A stretch of 64,000 bases of DNA, from contig NZ_JAGSYC010000018.1 in the NCBI RefSeq assembly GCF_025685545.1, positions 119,078-183,077 on the forward strand, written 5' to 3'. Shown piece by piece: positions 18,322 through 27,197 of the stretch; within the stretch, counting starts at the first letter, position 1, and every line of letters starts with the position of its first letter. Origin of the DNA: Granulicella paludicola (GTDB lineage: Bacteria > Acidobacteriota > Terriglobia > Terriglobales > Acidobacteriaceae). The notes below the pieces were generated by a model. The model was not told the DNA's origin. It searched no databases and saw only the letters and a list, made by a program, of their open reading frames with translations. Both the position numbers and the translations under genes were made by a program.

Positions 18322-19281
18322 TTACTCTTTGTTGCGTTTCTTGCCGTAGATTTCACGCATCGCAGCGACCCTCTGCTTTACGGCCGACTCGGACAGTCCC
18401 AGAACGTTCCCCATGCCTTTATATGTGAGTCCTTCTCGAATATAGAGGCAGATGAAGCGATCATTACCAGTGATGGACTCAGGTAACTCTCGTGCGAACG
18501 TTCGATCCTCAAGTTTCTTATAGAGCAGAGGATTATCGTCTAAGACGCCATCAACACCTTCAACCTGAAGAGGGAGATGGGTCTTGTTGTGTTCAAGGTT
18601 TGCCGTAAGCCCTTTTGCCGCAGTCCGTGATCCGATCTTCTTCGCCCACGCATAGAATTGCGAAGAGTCTCCCCTAAATGAGGGCAGAGACTGCCAAGCA
18701 ATGATTGTCGCCACCTGTGCAGTGTCTTCAGGGCTAATACTCCGATCCCCTGCTCCTGTCATCTTCGCGCGAGCCGTTGCGAGATTGAGAAACAAGACAA
18801 GGCGCCAGAGTTTCGCTTCAGCGTGGGGATGCCCGGACAGATAGTTCGAGAACGCATCCATGATGTTAGCTTCGGTGGGTCGAAGGGAAGACTGAGGCAG
18901 AGAGACAGGATCATCCTCACCCTCGTCCCGCTGAGGATTTCTGATTAGTGACCGCTCTGTGAGCTCCGGAACAGGTGTCTGCCTTAGCAGTCCCACGTCA
19001 TTGAGGAAGTCATCGAGGGCAGCACTAGTAGCAGCCCTGCATTCGAGCAGGCTCTCCCGTGGTCCAGGGATGTGCGTTGAATGCTCTCCCTTGGTCATGA
19101 TGTTGTGTCGGACCACATCCGGTTCGTTGATCCAAACCGGGTTCAGCTTGGACCTCTGGGCATGGTCAAAGGAATCATTCAGACGCCTTTGCTCGAAGAG
19201 CGCTCTGGCGTGCTCAGTATTCGCTTCGACTGCTACGGCTTCACGGCTAGGGTAGAGGTGTATGAACTCCTCAAACCTCAC
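18322..19281 (-). CDS. ECF-like sigma factor / sigma-70 region 4 protein of the element
   Basis: 319 aa. The C-terminus REGLTYKGMGNVLGLSESAVKQRVAAMREIYGKK is a clear sigma-70 region 4 helix-turn-helix. The middle (SLPSFRGDSSQFYAWAKKIGSRTAAKGL) resembles the end of ECF region 2, 'F.GdS.F.tWl..Ia.N'. The first 150 residues are unusual for an ECF factor, which is normally about 180-200 aa. The start overlaps the stop of the HTH gene upstream (ATGA-type), so the two are coupled. It probably directs transcription of the element's own genes. Confidence 0.65.
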   Translation of the reverse strand: MRFEEFIHLYPSREAVAVEANTEHARALFEQRRLNDSFDHAQRSKLNPVWINEPDVVRHNIMTKGEHSTHIPGPRESLLECRAATSAALDDFLNDVGLLRQTPVPELTERSLIRNPQRDEGEDDPVSLPQSSLRPTEANIMDAFSNYLSGHPHAEAKLWRLVLFLNLATARAKMTGAGDRSISPEDTAQVATIIAWQSLPSFRGDSSQFYAWAKKIGSRTAAKGLTANLEHNKTHLPLQVEGVDGVLDDNPLLYKKLEDRTFARELPESITGNDRFICLYIREGLTYKGMGNVLGLSESAVKQRVAAMREIYGKKRNKE

Positions 19282-19538
19282 TGAGCAGGAGCCTCATTGC
19301 CCGTGAGGACGGCATGGCTCGCACGGCAGAATTCGGTCAAAGCTCCATGCCCGACCATAATTTTCTTGCCGAGTTTAATGGTGGCCAATCGCTTTTGAGC
19401 GATCAGATAATCCAGGCTTCGCACAGAGATGCTAAGCACATACGCTGCCGAGCGTCGGTCATAAAGAAGTTTCTGGAGATGTGGGACAGGAGTATTTACA
19501 GACGGGGAGGCAGGCTCCCCGTTATTGCTAATGGGCAT
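19278..19538 (-). CDS. Excisionase-like HTH protein
   Basis: 86 aa. The core DRRSAAYVLSISVRSLDYLI, then KRLATIKLGKKIMV and a helix, is the HTH_17/excisionase fold: helix, turn, recognition helix, wing. It precedes and overlaps the sigma-like gene by four bases. A similar protein (58515-58748) occurs in element 2. It is likely an excision or lysis-lysogeny regulator, with a possible operator just upstream at 19576-19591. Confidence 0.75.
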   Translation of the reverse strand: MPISNNGEPASPSVNTPVPHLQKLLYDRRSAAYVLSISVRSLDYLIAQKRLATIKLGKKIMVGHGALTEFCRASHAVLTGNEAPAQ

Positions 19539-20080
19539 AGGTTTCCTATAGGTGCAAATGCGGTTAACATCGGTGACGGTTGACGGACCGTAAACGAGAA
19601 TGCGCGACGCAAACCCGCCTCAGGACCGGTACTGCAGGGTTCTAGGGATTTCCGTTTTTTCCGACGTGGTTCCCGTCGTTTCGCCGCCAAGACATGGCTG
19701 GCTACCTGATTTAACTGCGCCGGCAAAGCGCGACCAAGTTATAGTCTTGGTATCGACTTGCAAGCTGTTACAGGTCGGTCACTGGGTCGCTCCTGATGCG
19801 TGATCCAAATGCCTAGATGCTTCGCTTGCGTACTGCCGTCCTACGGTATTGAGATCGTGCTGGGTTAGAGACTAGGTGGTACTGTGCGTTGCACAGCGTC
19901 GGATTGATATACCTAGAATCGCATAGAGACAAAGCTAAGTCAAGCGATAAGCCGTTGATAATACGAATCTTATCCTCTGAGTTTCCACAGAAAAATCGTC
20001 TTATTAGGCACTTTCTCCTAACTTTTACCCTCCTCTTTACTGCCTCGTTTTGTAAGGGACCTCCAAAGTGTCAAGACACG
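19539..20080. promoter_or_regulatory. Gene-free interval upstream of the HTH-sigma operon
   Basis: 540 bp without a gene. ACGGT (19576-19580) and ACCGT (19587-19591) flank 6 nt about 40 bp upstream of the HTH start and may be an operator. CTGTGC-GTT-GCACAG (19882-19896) is a perfect hairpin farther up. The integrase, transcribed in the same direction, ends at 20081. Confidence 0.45.
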
Positions 20081-21292
20081 CTAGACGGCGGCAGAGGCGA
20101 AGGCGTCTTCCAAAGCTTCACGCTTTGACCTCTGATCAAGATGAGCATAGCGGGCAGTCATTTTGACATCTCGATGGCCAGCCAATTCCTGCACCACCTT
20201 CAGGCTCTTCCCCGCCTGGACGAGACGGGAGCAGAAGCTATGCCGGTTGTCGTGCCAGCGGTACTTTTTTATCTTTGCCTCACGCAATACAGCAGCCCAC
20301 CACTTCTTATAGCCGGATAGCGCGAAGCAGCTATCGTCTGGAGACCCGTTTGGCTGCCCCTCGGCCCTGTCCTTACGCTCTAGCCCCATAGCCTTGAGTG
20401 TCTTGAAGGCAGCCACCACCTCTGGCAGCATGGGGATATAACGTTCGGTGCCGTTCTTCGATTCCCGAACGTGGATTTGCTTAGCACGTAGGTCGACCTC
20501 ACTCCAAGTCAGACCGTACTGCTCACCTGCGCGCATACCTGTTTGCAGTGACACAACGAACTCGCAGAGGTGATGGCGCTGACGGTTTGCATAGTCTGCG
20601 CGCCCGCTTTCTGAGGCGATATCAATCCGGGATTGGATAGCGGCACGTATTGCCTTCTCTTCCTCGGGACGCAGCCAACGGATGACGCCGTTCTTGAGCT
20701 TGCGTTGCGAGGTACCGCGTACAGGATTGTCGGTTACCTTCTCGTTCTTGATTCCACGCTTGTAAATCGAACTCAAGGTGACACGGTAGCGGTTCACACT
20801 CGCGTCCGCGAGAGGCCGGCCAGCACCGCGCTGAACGTGACCATTCATCAAGCCGTCGAGCCATGACTCTACATCCTTAGACTTGAGGCTGGCTGCGGAT
20901 ATTTCACCGAGGTCCGCCTTAATGCGATCTATGCGTCGTGGAGGATTCAGCTGATCCTTGAACTGCGTTTTATGCCGGACGATGTACTTCTTCAAATCAT
21001 CACAGAGTTCAGCAAGCTTCAGCGTGCTTGCCTTCTGATCTTGTAAGACCTTCTTCTCAGCCATCGTCAGTATCGGCTCTGTTGCCTTCATTGGCAGCGA
21101 GTCAGCGCCTTCTCTGCGCTTGAGTGACCGTGCATCCTCCAACCAGGCAATGGCCTGTTTCCTGTCTTCAGGGAGAGGCCCGAACGTCTTTCGCACAAGT
21201 CGCCCGTTTACTCGGTAGCGTGCAGCCCAACTGTCACGGTCTTCACGCCAATACACTCCGGCTACCTGCTTGGGCTGAAACCCCTTGCTCAT
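20081..21292 (-). CDS. Tyrosine recombinase / phage-type integrase
   Basis: 403 aa. The N-terminus (GVYWREDRDSWAARYRVNGRLVRKTFG) is an AP2-like arm-binding domain and is followed by a SAM-like core-binding region. The catalytic domain shows TGMRAGEQYGLTW (Arg near 253), WHDNRHSFCSRLV (HxxR near 348-351), LAGHRDVKMTARYAHL (His, then Tyr near 383). It would integrate the element at tRNA-Arg(CCT), whose 3' fragment lies 175-230 bp upstream of its start. The layout (integrase beside the tRNA fragment) is that of many prophages and islands. Confidence 0.95.
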   Translation of the reverse strand: MSKGFQPKQVAGVYWREDRDSWAARYRVNGRLVRKTFGPLPEDRKQAIAWLEDARSLKRREGADSLPMKATEPILTMAEKKVLQDQKASTLKLAELCDDLKKYIVRHKTQFKDQLNPPRRIDRIKADLGEISAASLKSKDVESWLDGLMNGHVQRGAGRPLADASVNRYRVTLSSIYKRGIKNEKVTDNPVRGTSQRKLKNGVIRWLRPEEEKAIRAAIQSRIDIASESGRADYANRQRHHLCEFVVSLQTGMRAGEQYGLTWSEVDLRAKQIHVRESKNGTERYIPMLPEVVAAFKTLKAMGLERKDRAEGQPNGSPDDSCFALSGYKKWWAAVLREAKIKKYRWHDNRHSFCSRLVQAGKSLKVVQELAGHRDVKMTARYAHLDQRSKREALEDAFASAAV

Positions 21293-21466
21293 ATGTTTTC
21301 GCTAGACCTCACAACCATGCTACCGATTCTGGGGATACTTTGGGGATACTTTTTCTTTGTATTGGCTAGCGCCATGATGCGACCCTCTGCAACCGAAAAA
21401 CACGGTAATTCCTTTCATTTCTTCACTTATGCGGCACGTCTGCAAATTGCTGCGATATAGTGCAGA

Positions 21467-21524
21467 GGTCCTTTTCGCACTCCTAACGCGAAGGTCGCAG
21501 GTTGGACTCCTGCCCGGGCCACCA
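21467..21524 (+). other. Attachment site: 3' fragment of tRNA-Arg(CCT)
   Basis: The segment reads as the anticodon arm (loop CTCCTAA, anticodon CCT at 21482-21484), variable region, T arm (GCAGG stem / CCTGC at 21509-21513) and 3' acceptor strand ending in ACCA at 21524. The T loop has TTGGACT where TTCGANT is expected. No matching 5' acceptor strand or D arm lies upstream, so it is not a functional tRNA. This is the scar expected at the distal end when an element inserts in a tRNA 3' half. Confidence 0.8.
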
Positions 21525-21536
21525 TTCCTCTCAGCT

Positions 21537-21944
21537 TCAGCTCACCAGAAACTCCGGGTCTACCGGAATCTGCAACGCATTCGCAATCGAGTTCGTGTGG
21601 GCAGCCATGCTGATCACCGCCAGAAACTCTGCGTGCTGCTCTTCTGTAAGTCCCTTCGCTCGAGCCGCCGACGTATGCGAATGAATGCAGTAACTGCAGC
21701 TATTGATTGTCGAAACGGCGATGTACAACAACTCCTTGGTCAGCGGGTCAAGCGTCCCCGGCGCAATCATCACCTGCTTCACGCCTGCCCAGGTCCGCTC
21801 CAGCAGCTCAGGTTGATTCGCCAGCGCGCGCCAGAAGTTGTTGATGAAATCTGATTTGCGCGTAGCGCGAATATCGTCGAACACCGCCGCGAGTCGAGGA
21901 ACCTTCGCGATCTCGGCATCGCTCCAGAGCTTTACCGTAGCCAT
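21537..21944 (-). CDS. Carboxymuconolactone decarboxylase/AhpD-family protein
   Basis: 135 aa from the ATG at 21944, chosen because GGAGG lies eight nt upstream; two further in-frame ATGs precede it. The motif NSCSYCIHSHTSAARAKG contains the CxxC...H of the AhpD-like/CMD fold, used as a peroxidase-coupled thiol-disulfide centre in AhpD. The helical pattern around it (KELLYIAVSTIN, EEQHAEFLAVISMAA) fits. A role in peroxide or thiol defence is family-level inference. It is divergent from poxB and is the first core gene after the element. Confidence 0.85.
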   Translation of the reverse strand: MATVKLWSDAEIAKVPRLAAVFDDIRATRKSDFINNFWRALANQPELLERTWAGVKQVMIAPGTLDPLTKELLYIAVSTINSCSYCIHSHTSAARAKGLTEEQHAEFLAVISMAAHTNSIANALQIPVDPEFLVS

Positions 21945-22141
21945 CGTCATTGCCTCCATGGGAAGCGACCTTGGGCCACTCCACCCTCCAAAGAGTATGC
22001 CGCGATTCAACACAAAACTCGTATAGCCGACCATTCATTGTGGCCAGGCCTGCCAGGCTACGTCACGAAACCTTGCATCCAACCAGTCAGGACCTCCGTT
22101 GCTCGAGCCCACGCTCGCAACCGAAAAGGAAGCAATCGAAA

Positions 22142-23878
22142 ATGTTCAAGAAAACACCTCTGACCAAAGTCGCCGACGTCTTCGTAGAAACCCTGCTTAA
22201 AGCTGGCGTCCGTCGCGTCTACGGAGTGGCTGGCGACTCGCTCAACGGTCTCACCGACGCCATCCGCTCGCACGAAGGCATCGACTGGCAGATGGTGCGG
22301 CACGAAGAGGTCGCCGCTTTCGCCGCCGGTGGCGAAGCCCAGATCAGTGGCAAGCTCACTGTCTGCGCGGGCAGCTGCGGCCCCGGTAATCTTCACCTCA
22401 TCAATGGCCTCCACGACTGTCATCGCAGCCGCGTGCCCGTGCTCGCTATCGCCGCACAAATCCCCAGCGCCGAGCTTGGCACGAACTACTTCCAAGAGAC
22501 GCGCCCCGAACAGATATTTCTAACCTGCTCCGACTTCTGCGAAGTCATCTCCACCCCAGAACAAATCCCGCGCGTCCTAGCAATAGCTATGCGAACAGCC
22601 ATCGCGAAACGTTGTGTTGCCGTCATCGTCATCCCCGGCAACATTCTCACCGCGCTGGCCTCGGCACCGGCCATAGACCTGGGCATCGACGCCCCCGCCG
22701 ACTCCATCCTTCCTTCCGCATCCTCCCTCGCCAAAGCAGCGACGCTCCTCAACACAACGAAGAAGATCACCATCCTCGCCGGTGCCGGTTGCGCCGAAGC
22801 CCGCGAAGAAGTTCTCGCCGTAGCCGAAGTGCTGCAGGCTCCCATCATCACCGCACTGCGCGGCAAAGAGTACCTCGAGTACGACAATCCTTACTTCGTC
22901 GGCCTCAACGGCCTCATCGGCATGCCCTCGGCCTATCGCGCCATGCATGACTGCGACACCCTCCTCATGCTCGGCACTGACTTCCCCTACTCGCAGTTCT
23001 ACCCCGAAGGCATCAATGTCATACAGATCGACATCCGCGGCGAGCAACTCGGCCGTCGCACAAGAATCGACGTCGGTCTCATCGGCGATGTGAAGCATAC
23101 GCTCAGAGCGCTCACGCCCCTGCTTTCTCCACACAAGAGCAGTCACCTCAAAGACTCGGTCAAACACTTCCAAAAGATCCGCAAAGAGCTGGATGACCGC
23201 GCCGTCGATGAGCCGGGCAAGTCCCCCATCCACCCGCAGTTCCTCACCAAGTGCATCAGCGATCTCGCAGAGGAAGACGCCGTCTTCCTCTGCGACGTCG
23301 GCACCCCCACCACGTGGTCTGCGCGCTATCTCAGGATGAACGGTAAGCGCCGTCTCATAGGCAGCTTTAACCATGGCACCATGGCCAACGCGATGCCTCA
23401 GGCCATCGGTGTGCAGTCACTCGAAACAGCGCGCCAGGTCATCACCCTCTCCGGCGATGGCGGCATCTCCATGCTCCTCGGCGACCTGCTCACGCTTCGC
23501 CAGCTTGATCTCCACGTAAAGGTCGTCGTCTTCAACAACGGAGCTCTCGGCTTCGTCGAACAGGAGATGAAGGCCGCTGGCATCGAAACCTATGCCACCG
23601 AGTTCAAGCCACAGAACTTCGCCGACATCGCCAGCGGCGCAGGCATCAAGAGCTGGCGCGTCGAAACTCCGGAGCAGGTCGAACCCGCTCTCCGCGAGGC
23701 ATTCGCACACCCCGGCCCCGCTGTCATCGACGTCACCGTTGCCCGCCAGGAGCTCTCACTTCCGCCCACGATCACCCTCGCGCAGGCAGCTGGCTTCAAC
23801 CTCTACATGCTCAAAGCCATGCTGCACGGTGATGGCCATGAAGTCCTCGATATGGCAAAGACAAACCTCTGGCGATAA
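22142..23878 (+). CDS. poxB: Pyruvate dehydrogenase (quinone) / pyruvate oxidase, TPP-dependent
   Basis: 578 aa from the ATG at 22142 (AAGGA upstream); the frame is open further up but not conserved-looking. TPP-enzyme layout: N-terminal pyrimidine domain (GVRRVYGVAGDSLNGL, RHEEVAAFAAGG with the catalytic Glu, GSCGPGNLHLINGL), central FAD-type domain (KITILAGAGC), and C-terminal diphosphate domain with GDGGISMLLGDL near residue 438 and the NN of VVVFNNGALGF. The length matches E. coli PoxB (572). It decarboxylates pyruvate to acetate and CO2 and passes electrons to quinone at the membrane. A related acetolactate synthase or oxidase role is possible but less likely. Confidence 0.85.
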   Translation: MFKKTPLTKVADVFVETLLKAGVRRVYGVAGDSLNGLTDAIRSHEGIDWQMVRHEEVAAFAAGGEAQISGKLTVCAGSCGPGNLHLINGLHDCHRSRVPVLAIAAQIPSAELGTNYFQETRPEQIFLTCSDFCEVISTPEQIPRVLAIAMRTAIAKRCVAVIVIPGNILTALASAPAIDLGIDAPADSILPSASSLAKAATLLNTTKKITILAGAGCAEAREEVLAVAEVLQAPIITALRGKEYLEYDNPYFVGLNGLIGMPSAYRAMHDCDTLLMLGTDFPYSQFYPEGINVIQIDIRGEQLGRRTRIDVGLIGDVKHTLRALTPLLSPHKSSHLKDSVKHFQKIRKELDDRAVDEPGKSPIHPQFLTKCISDLAEEDAVFLCDVGTPTTWSARYLRMNGKRRLIGSFNHGTMANAMPQAIGVQSLETARQVITLSGDGGISMLLGDLLTLRQLDLHVKVVVFNNGALGFVEQEMKAAGIETYATEFKPQNFADIASGAGIKSWRVETPEQVEPALREAFAHPGPAVIDVTVARQELSLPPTITLAQAAGFNLYMLKAMLHGDGHEVLDMAKTNLWR

Positions 23879-23912
23879 CGCAACAGATCCCATAAATGAA
23901 AGAAGATTGCCG

Positions 23913-23958
23913 ATAGCTCAAGGTCACGCTCAACGTGGCCTTGAGCTATTCCTTTTTG
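23913..23958 (+). terminator. Rho-independent terminator of poxB
   Basis: A 16-bp stem with one mismatch (ATAGCTCAAGG... paired with ...CCTTGAGCTAT) and a five-nt loop, followed by TTCCTTTTTG. It lies 35 bp after the poxB stop. Confidence 0.9.
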
Positions 23959-24056
23959 TTCGCATAGCCAAGAGCACATCGCCACAACAACTACATTGCA
24001 GTTACTATGTACACGGTTACGTCCCGGCATCTCTCTCGATCTTCAAGCGAGCCCAC

Positions 24057-26177
24057 ATGAACCGTCGCTCCTTCTGTCTCTCCTCCGCAGCCTTCGCGGC
24101 CGCACTCGCACAGCGCCGCCTCTGGTCGCAGTCGCCTTCCCTCAACACCGCGGGCAACCGCATCCTCCTCGGCGTCGATTACTACCCCGACCAGACGCCC
24201 GAATCCCTCTGGGCTGAAGACGCCACCATGATGGCCGAAGCCGGCATCAACAACGTGCGCCTCGCCGAGTTCGCCTGGGCCCTCATGGAGCCCTCCGAAA
24301 CTCACTTCAGCTTCGAGTGGCTTCAACGATCCGTCCGCCTCCTGCACGCCCACGGCATCGACTGCATCCTCGGCACACCCTCCGCTGCGCCGCCGCAGTG
24401 GCTCTCGTTCAAGTACCCCGAAGTCCTCCTCGTCAACGATCAGGGACTTACCATGTCGCCCGATTCGCGACGCTACACCTGCCCCACCAACACCACCTAC
24501 CGCCGCTTCTCCAACGCCATCACGACCCAGATGGCGAAGACCTTCGCCAACGAGCCCGGCGTCATCGGCTGGCAGATCGACAACGAGTTCACCCTCGCCT
24601 CCTATCCGCGCTGCTACTGTCACTCCTGCCGCGCTGGTTTCCAGCAATGGGTCAAAGCGAAGTACGGCACCCTCGACGCCGTCAACGCTGCCTGGGGCAC
24701 CAGCTTCTGGAGCCAGACCTACACCGACTTCGCCCAGATCCCCACACCGCTCCCCTCACCCGCTCCACCCAACCCCGGCTTCGCACTCGACTACGATCGC
24801 TTTCAGTCCGACTCCTACGCCAGCTTCCAATCTGAACAGCTCGCCATCCTTCGCTCTAACTGCCCGAAGCACTTCATCACCACGAATAACGTCGCCGGCC
24901 TCGCGGACTCCCTCAATCTCCGCCATCTCTATCGCGATCTCGACTTCGCCTCCGCCGACAGCTACCCAGCCTTCAGCGCCATGATCATGGGCGTTCCCGA
25001 TGACGCCGCCGCGCCCTTCACCTCCTTCTGCCTCGACGCCATGCGCTGGGCAAAGAAAGGCGCGCCCTTCCTCATCATGGAAGAGCAGTCTGGCAAATCG
25101 GGCCAGCCCACTTTCTCCGCTCAGCCGCAGAAAGGCCAAGTCCGCCTCTGGACCTATCAGGCCATCGCGCACGGTGCCATGGGCATCAACTATTTCCGCT
25201 GGGACACCGCCCGCTTCGGCGCAGAAGAGTATTGGCACGGCCTCCTCAACCACGACCGCAGCAAGAGCCCAGCCTTTGGCGAGATCACCCAGACCATCCG
25301 CGAGCTCAAGCACCTCGACCCGCAGCTGCTCACCGCACCCGTCGCCGCCGAAGTCGCCATCGCCTTCGACCCCACCTGCGATTGGGCCACCACCCTCCAG
25401 CCCGGCCAGCCCAACCTCAAGTACCTCTCCGAGGTCAGTTCCTGGTACGCCGCGCTATGGTCCGCACACCACAGCCTCGATTGCATCGACCTCACCGACG
25501 ACCTCTCGCGCTACAAGCTCATCGTCATGCCGTTGCACTACGTCCTCTCGAAGGCGCAGGCCGAGGGCGCAAAACGCTACGTCGAGCAAGGCGGAACCCT
25601 CGTCATCGGCTGCCGCTCCGGCGTCAAGACCGACACCAACCAGGTCGTCGACATGCCACGCCCCGGTTTGCTCGCGGAGATCGCAGGCATTACCGTCGCC
25701 GACTACGCTCCCATGTACGCAAGCAAGCAGGCCATCCACTCCGACACGCTGCTCCCCACAAAATCCGCCGCCTGCGAGCTCTGGTACGAGACCCTCACCC
25801 CCACCAAAGCCGAGGTCCTCGCCACCTACACCATGGGCGACGCCGCAACCCAACCCGCCATCACCCGCAATCGCTTCGGCAAAGGCGCCGCTTACTACAT
25901 CGGTTCCCGTCTCGGCGCTGCCGATAACGCCCAGCTGCTCTCCGCCATCGCCACGAACGCCGGTATCAAACCCGCCGCACAAGCGCCCACCGGCATCGAA
26001 CTCTCCACCCGCGCCGCGGGCAACAAGCGCTGGCTCATAGCCCTCAACCACACCCCTCAACCCGCGACCCTCAATCTACAGGGTAGCTATCGCGACCTAC
26101 TCACCAACGCCTCCGCAACAGACAGCTTCACTCTGCCGCGCTACGGAGTAGCGATTCTCCAAGCGGCGCAGACCTAG
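24057..26177 (+). CDS. GH42 beta-galactosidase, Tat-exported
   Basis: 706 aa from the ATG at 24057. The N-terminus MNRRSFCLSSAAFAAALA is a twin-arginine signal. GH42 hallmarks: LLGVDYYPDQTPESLWAEDATMMAEAGINNVRLAEFAWALMEP (in pieces), IGWQIDNEF with the acid/base Glu near 176, a Cys-rich patch (YPRCYCHSCRAGFQQW) that binds zinc in some members, and FLIMEEQSG with the candidate nucleophile near 341. A trimerisation domain and a short beta C-terminal domain follow. It hydrolyses beta-galactosides outside the cytoplasm, probably plant-derived oligosaccharides. It converges with the AraC gene with a 4-bp overlap. Confidence 0.92.
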   Translation: MNRRSFCLSSAAFAAALAQRRLWSQSPSLNTAGNRILLGVDYYPDQTPESLWAEDATMMAEAGINNVRLAEFAWALMEPSETHFSFEWLQRSVRLLHAHGIDCILGTPSAAPPQWLSFKYPEVLLVNDQGLTMSPDSRRYTCPTNTTYRRFSNAITTQMAKTFANEPGVIGWQIDNEFTLASYPRCYCHSCRAGFQQWVKAKYGTLDAVNAAWGTSFWSQTYTDFAQIPTPLPSPAPPNPGFALDYDRFQSDSYASFQSEQLAILRSNCPKHFITTNNVAGLADSLNLRHLYRDLDFASADSYPAFSAMIMGVPDDAAAPFTSFCLDAMRWAKKGAPFLIMEEQSGKSGQPTFSAQPQKGQVRLWTYQAIAHGAMGINYFRWDTARFGAEEYWHGLLNHDRSKSPAFGEITQTIRELKHLDPQLLTAPVAAEVAIAFDPTCDWATTLQPGQPNLKYLSEVSSWYAALWSAHHSLDCIDLTDDLSRYKLIVMPLHYVLSKAQAEGAKRYVEQGGTLVIGCRSGVKTDTNQVVDMPRPGLLAEIAGITVADYAPMYASKQAIHSDTLLPTKSAACELWYETLTPTKAEVLATYTMGDAATQPAITRNRFGKGAAYYIGSRLGAADNAQLLSAIATNAGIKPAAQAPTGIELSTRAAGNKRWLIALNHTPQPATLNLQGSYRDLLTNASATDSFTLPRYGVAILQAAQT

Positions 26178-27193
26178 ACCGACGCTCCACACATACCCAA
26201 CGCCCGCTGTGCCTCGCGCCAATGCCCTGGCGGAGCTCCCTCCCACCCACGGAACGCCCGCACGAACGAGTTCGCATCCTCATACCCCAGCAGGTACGCC
26301 GTCTCGTTTAACTCCAACTCTTTGTTCGTAAGATAATGCCGCGCCAGCTGATGCCGCGCCTCTTCCAGCACCTGCTGAAAGCTGTACCCCGCATCCTGCA
26401 ACCGCCGCTGCAGCGTCCGCGAGCTCATCTTCATCTCGCGAGCAATCTCTTCCATCTTCGGCCTGCGGCCCGTCAGCTTCTGCTGTACCTTCGTCCGCAC
26501 CCGCTCAGGAAACGTCTCGGCCCCGCGATGCAGCATCAGCTCCGCATCCAGCTGCGGCGCCAGCATCCCCAGCAGTTCCTCGTTCCGAGTCACAAACGGA
26601 AGCTCCGCATCACTCGCACTGAATACGATCGCATTGCGCTTCGCCTCAAACCGTATCGGACACCCAAAGTGTTGCTCCAGGTGGACGATCTTCACCCGTG
26701 GCCTTTGCAGCTCCAACCGTATCGGCAGCACATTCTCTCCCGTGCCATGCCGCGCAATGGTCAACACCCACGCAAAGCACAGGTCACGCAGCGCCTCCGG
26801 CTCACCCCCCTGCGCCAGCAGCCATTTGAACTCGATGCTCATCTCGCCGGGCGCGTTCTCCAGCTTGATCTCTTCCGGGCACGACAACGTCTTGTACAAC
26901 GCCATCTTGCGCATCCCTTCAGCAAAGTTCTCCGACGCCAGCGCCGTAAGAGCAATCGGGTCGAAGTATTTCGATTGTGTCTCCGTACCCAGGGCCAGCG
27001 CAGATCCCGGATCAGGACTCAACGCTCCGATGGCGCTCCAAAGCGCAAAAAACTCTTCCGTCGTCAGCAGCACACGGGGCTGCGCGAACGTCTCCGCCGC
27101 CAGCCCCGCCCTCTGCAACACTGCATCCACAGGGATTCCCAACTCCTGCATCTTTGCAGGCAGGCGGCTGGAAACCCTGAAGTGTTTACTCAT
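26174..27193 (-). CDS. AraC-family regulator (OruR/ArgR-type N-domain)
   Basis: 339 aa. The N-terminal 200 residues follow the 'Arabinose_bd' ligand-binding type (PF12625-like: LPAKMQELGIPVDAVLQRAGL). The C-terminus has two HTH motifs of AraC proteins (EEIAREMKMSSRTLQRRLQDAGYSF, ETAYLLGYEDANSFVRAFRGWEGAPPGHWR). It starts 4 bp after the alcohol dehydrogenase stop on the same strand, so it is likely co-transcribed and probably controls that gene or an aldehyde/alcohol response. Confidence 0.92.
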   Translation of the reverse strand: MSKHFRVSSRLPAKMQELGIPVDAVLQRAGLAAETFAQPRVLLTTEEFFALWSAIGALSPDPGSALALGTETQSKYFDPIALTALASENFAEGMRKMALYKTLSCPEEIKLENAPGEMSIEFKWLLAQGGEPEALRDLCFAWVLTIARHGTGENVLPIRLELQRPRVKIVHLEQHFGCPIRFEAKRNAIVFSASDAELPFVTRNEELLGMLAPQLDAELMLHRGAETFPERVRTKVQQKLTGRRPKMEEIAREMKMSSRTLQRRLQDAGYSFQQVLEEARHQLARHYLTNKELELNETAYLLGYEDANSFVRAFRGWEGAPPGHWREAQRALGMCGASV

Positions 27194-27197
27194 CCTC

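Larger units (their letters stand above)
1..21524. mobile_element. Integrated element 1: reduced prophage with helicase and RHS cargo (left end outside window)
   Basis: The right boundary is a 3' tRNA-Arg(CCT) fragment at 21467-21524, next to a tyrosine integrase pointing away from it. To its left lie phage-type genes (HTH, sigma-like, terminase small subunit, tape measure, tail tip) and then a helicase-nuclease and an RHS-type gene. The region is visibly less GC-rich than the core that starts at 21537. I found no intact tRNA-Arg copy to the left, so the other end should lie before position 1. Whether the helicase and RHS gene belong to the same insertion as the phage genes is inference. Confidence 0.75.

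Noticed and set aside
24317..26060. Several long frames overlapping the GH42 gene on both strands
   Set aside because: Shadow frames caused by high GC at third positions; low-complexity Pro/Arg/Ser products.
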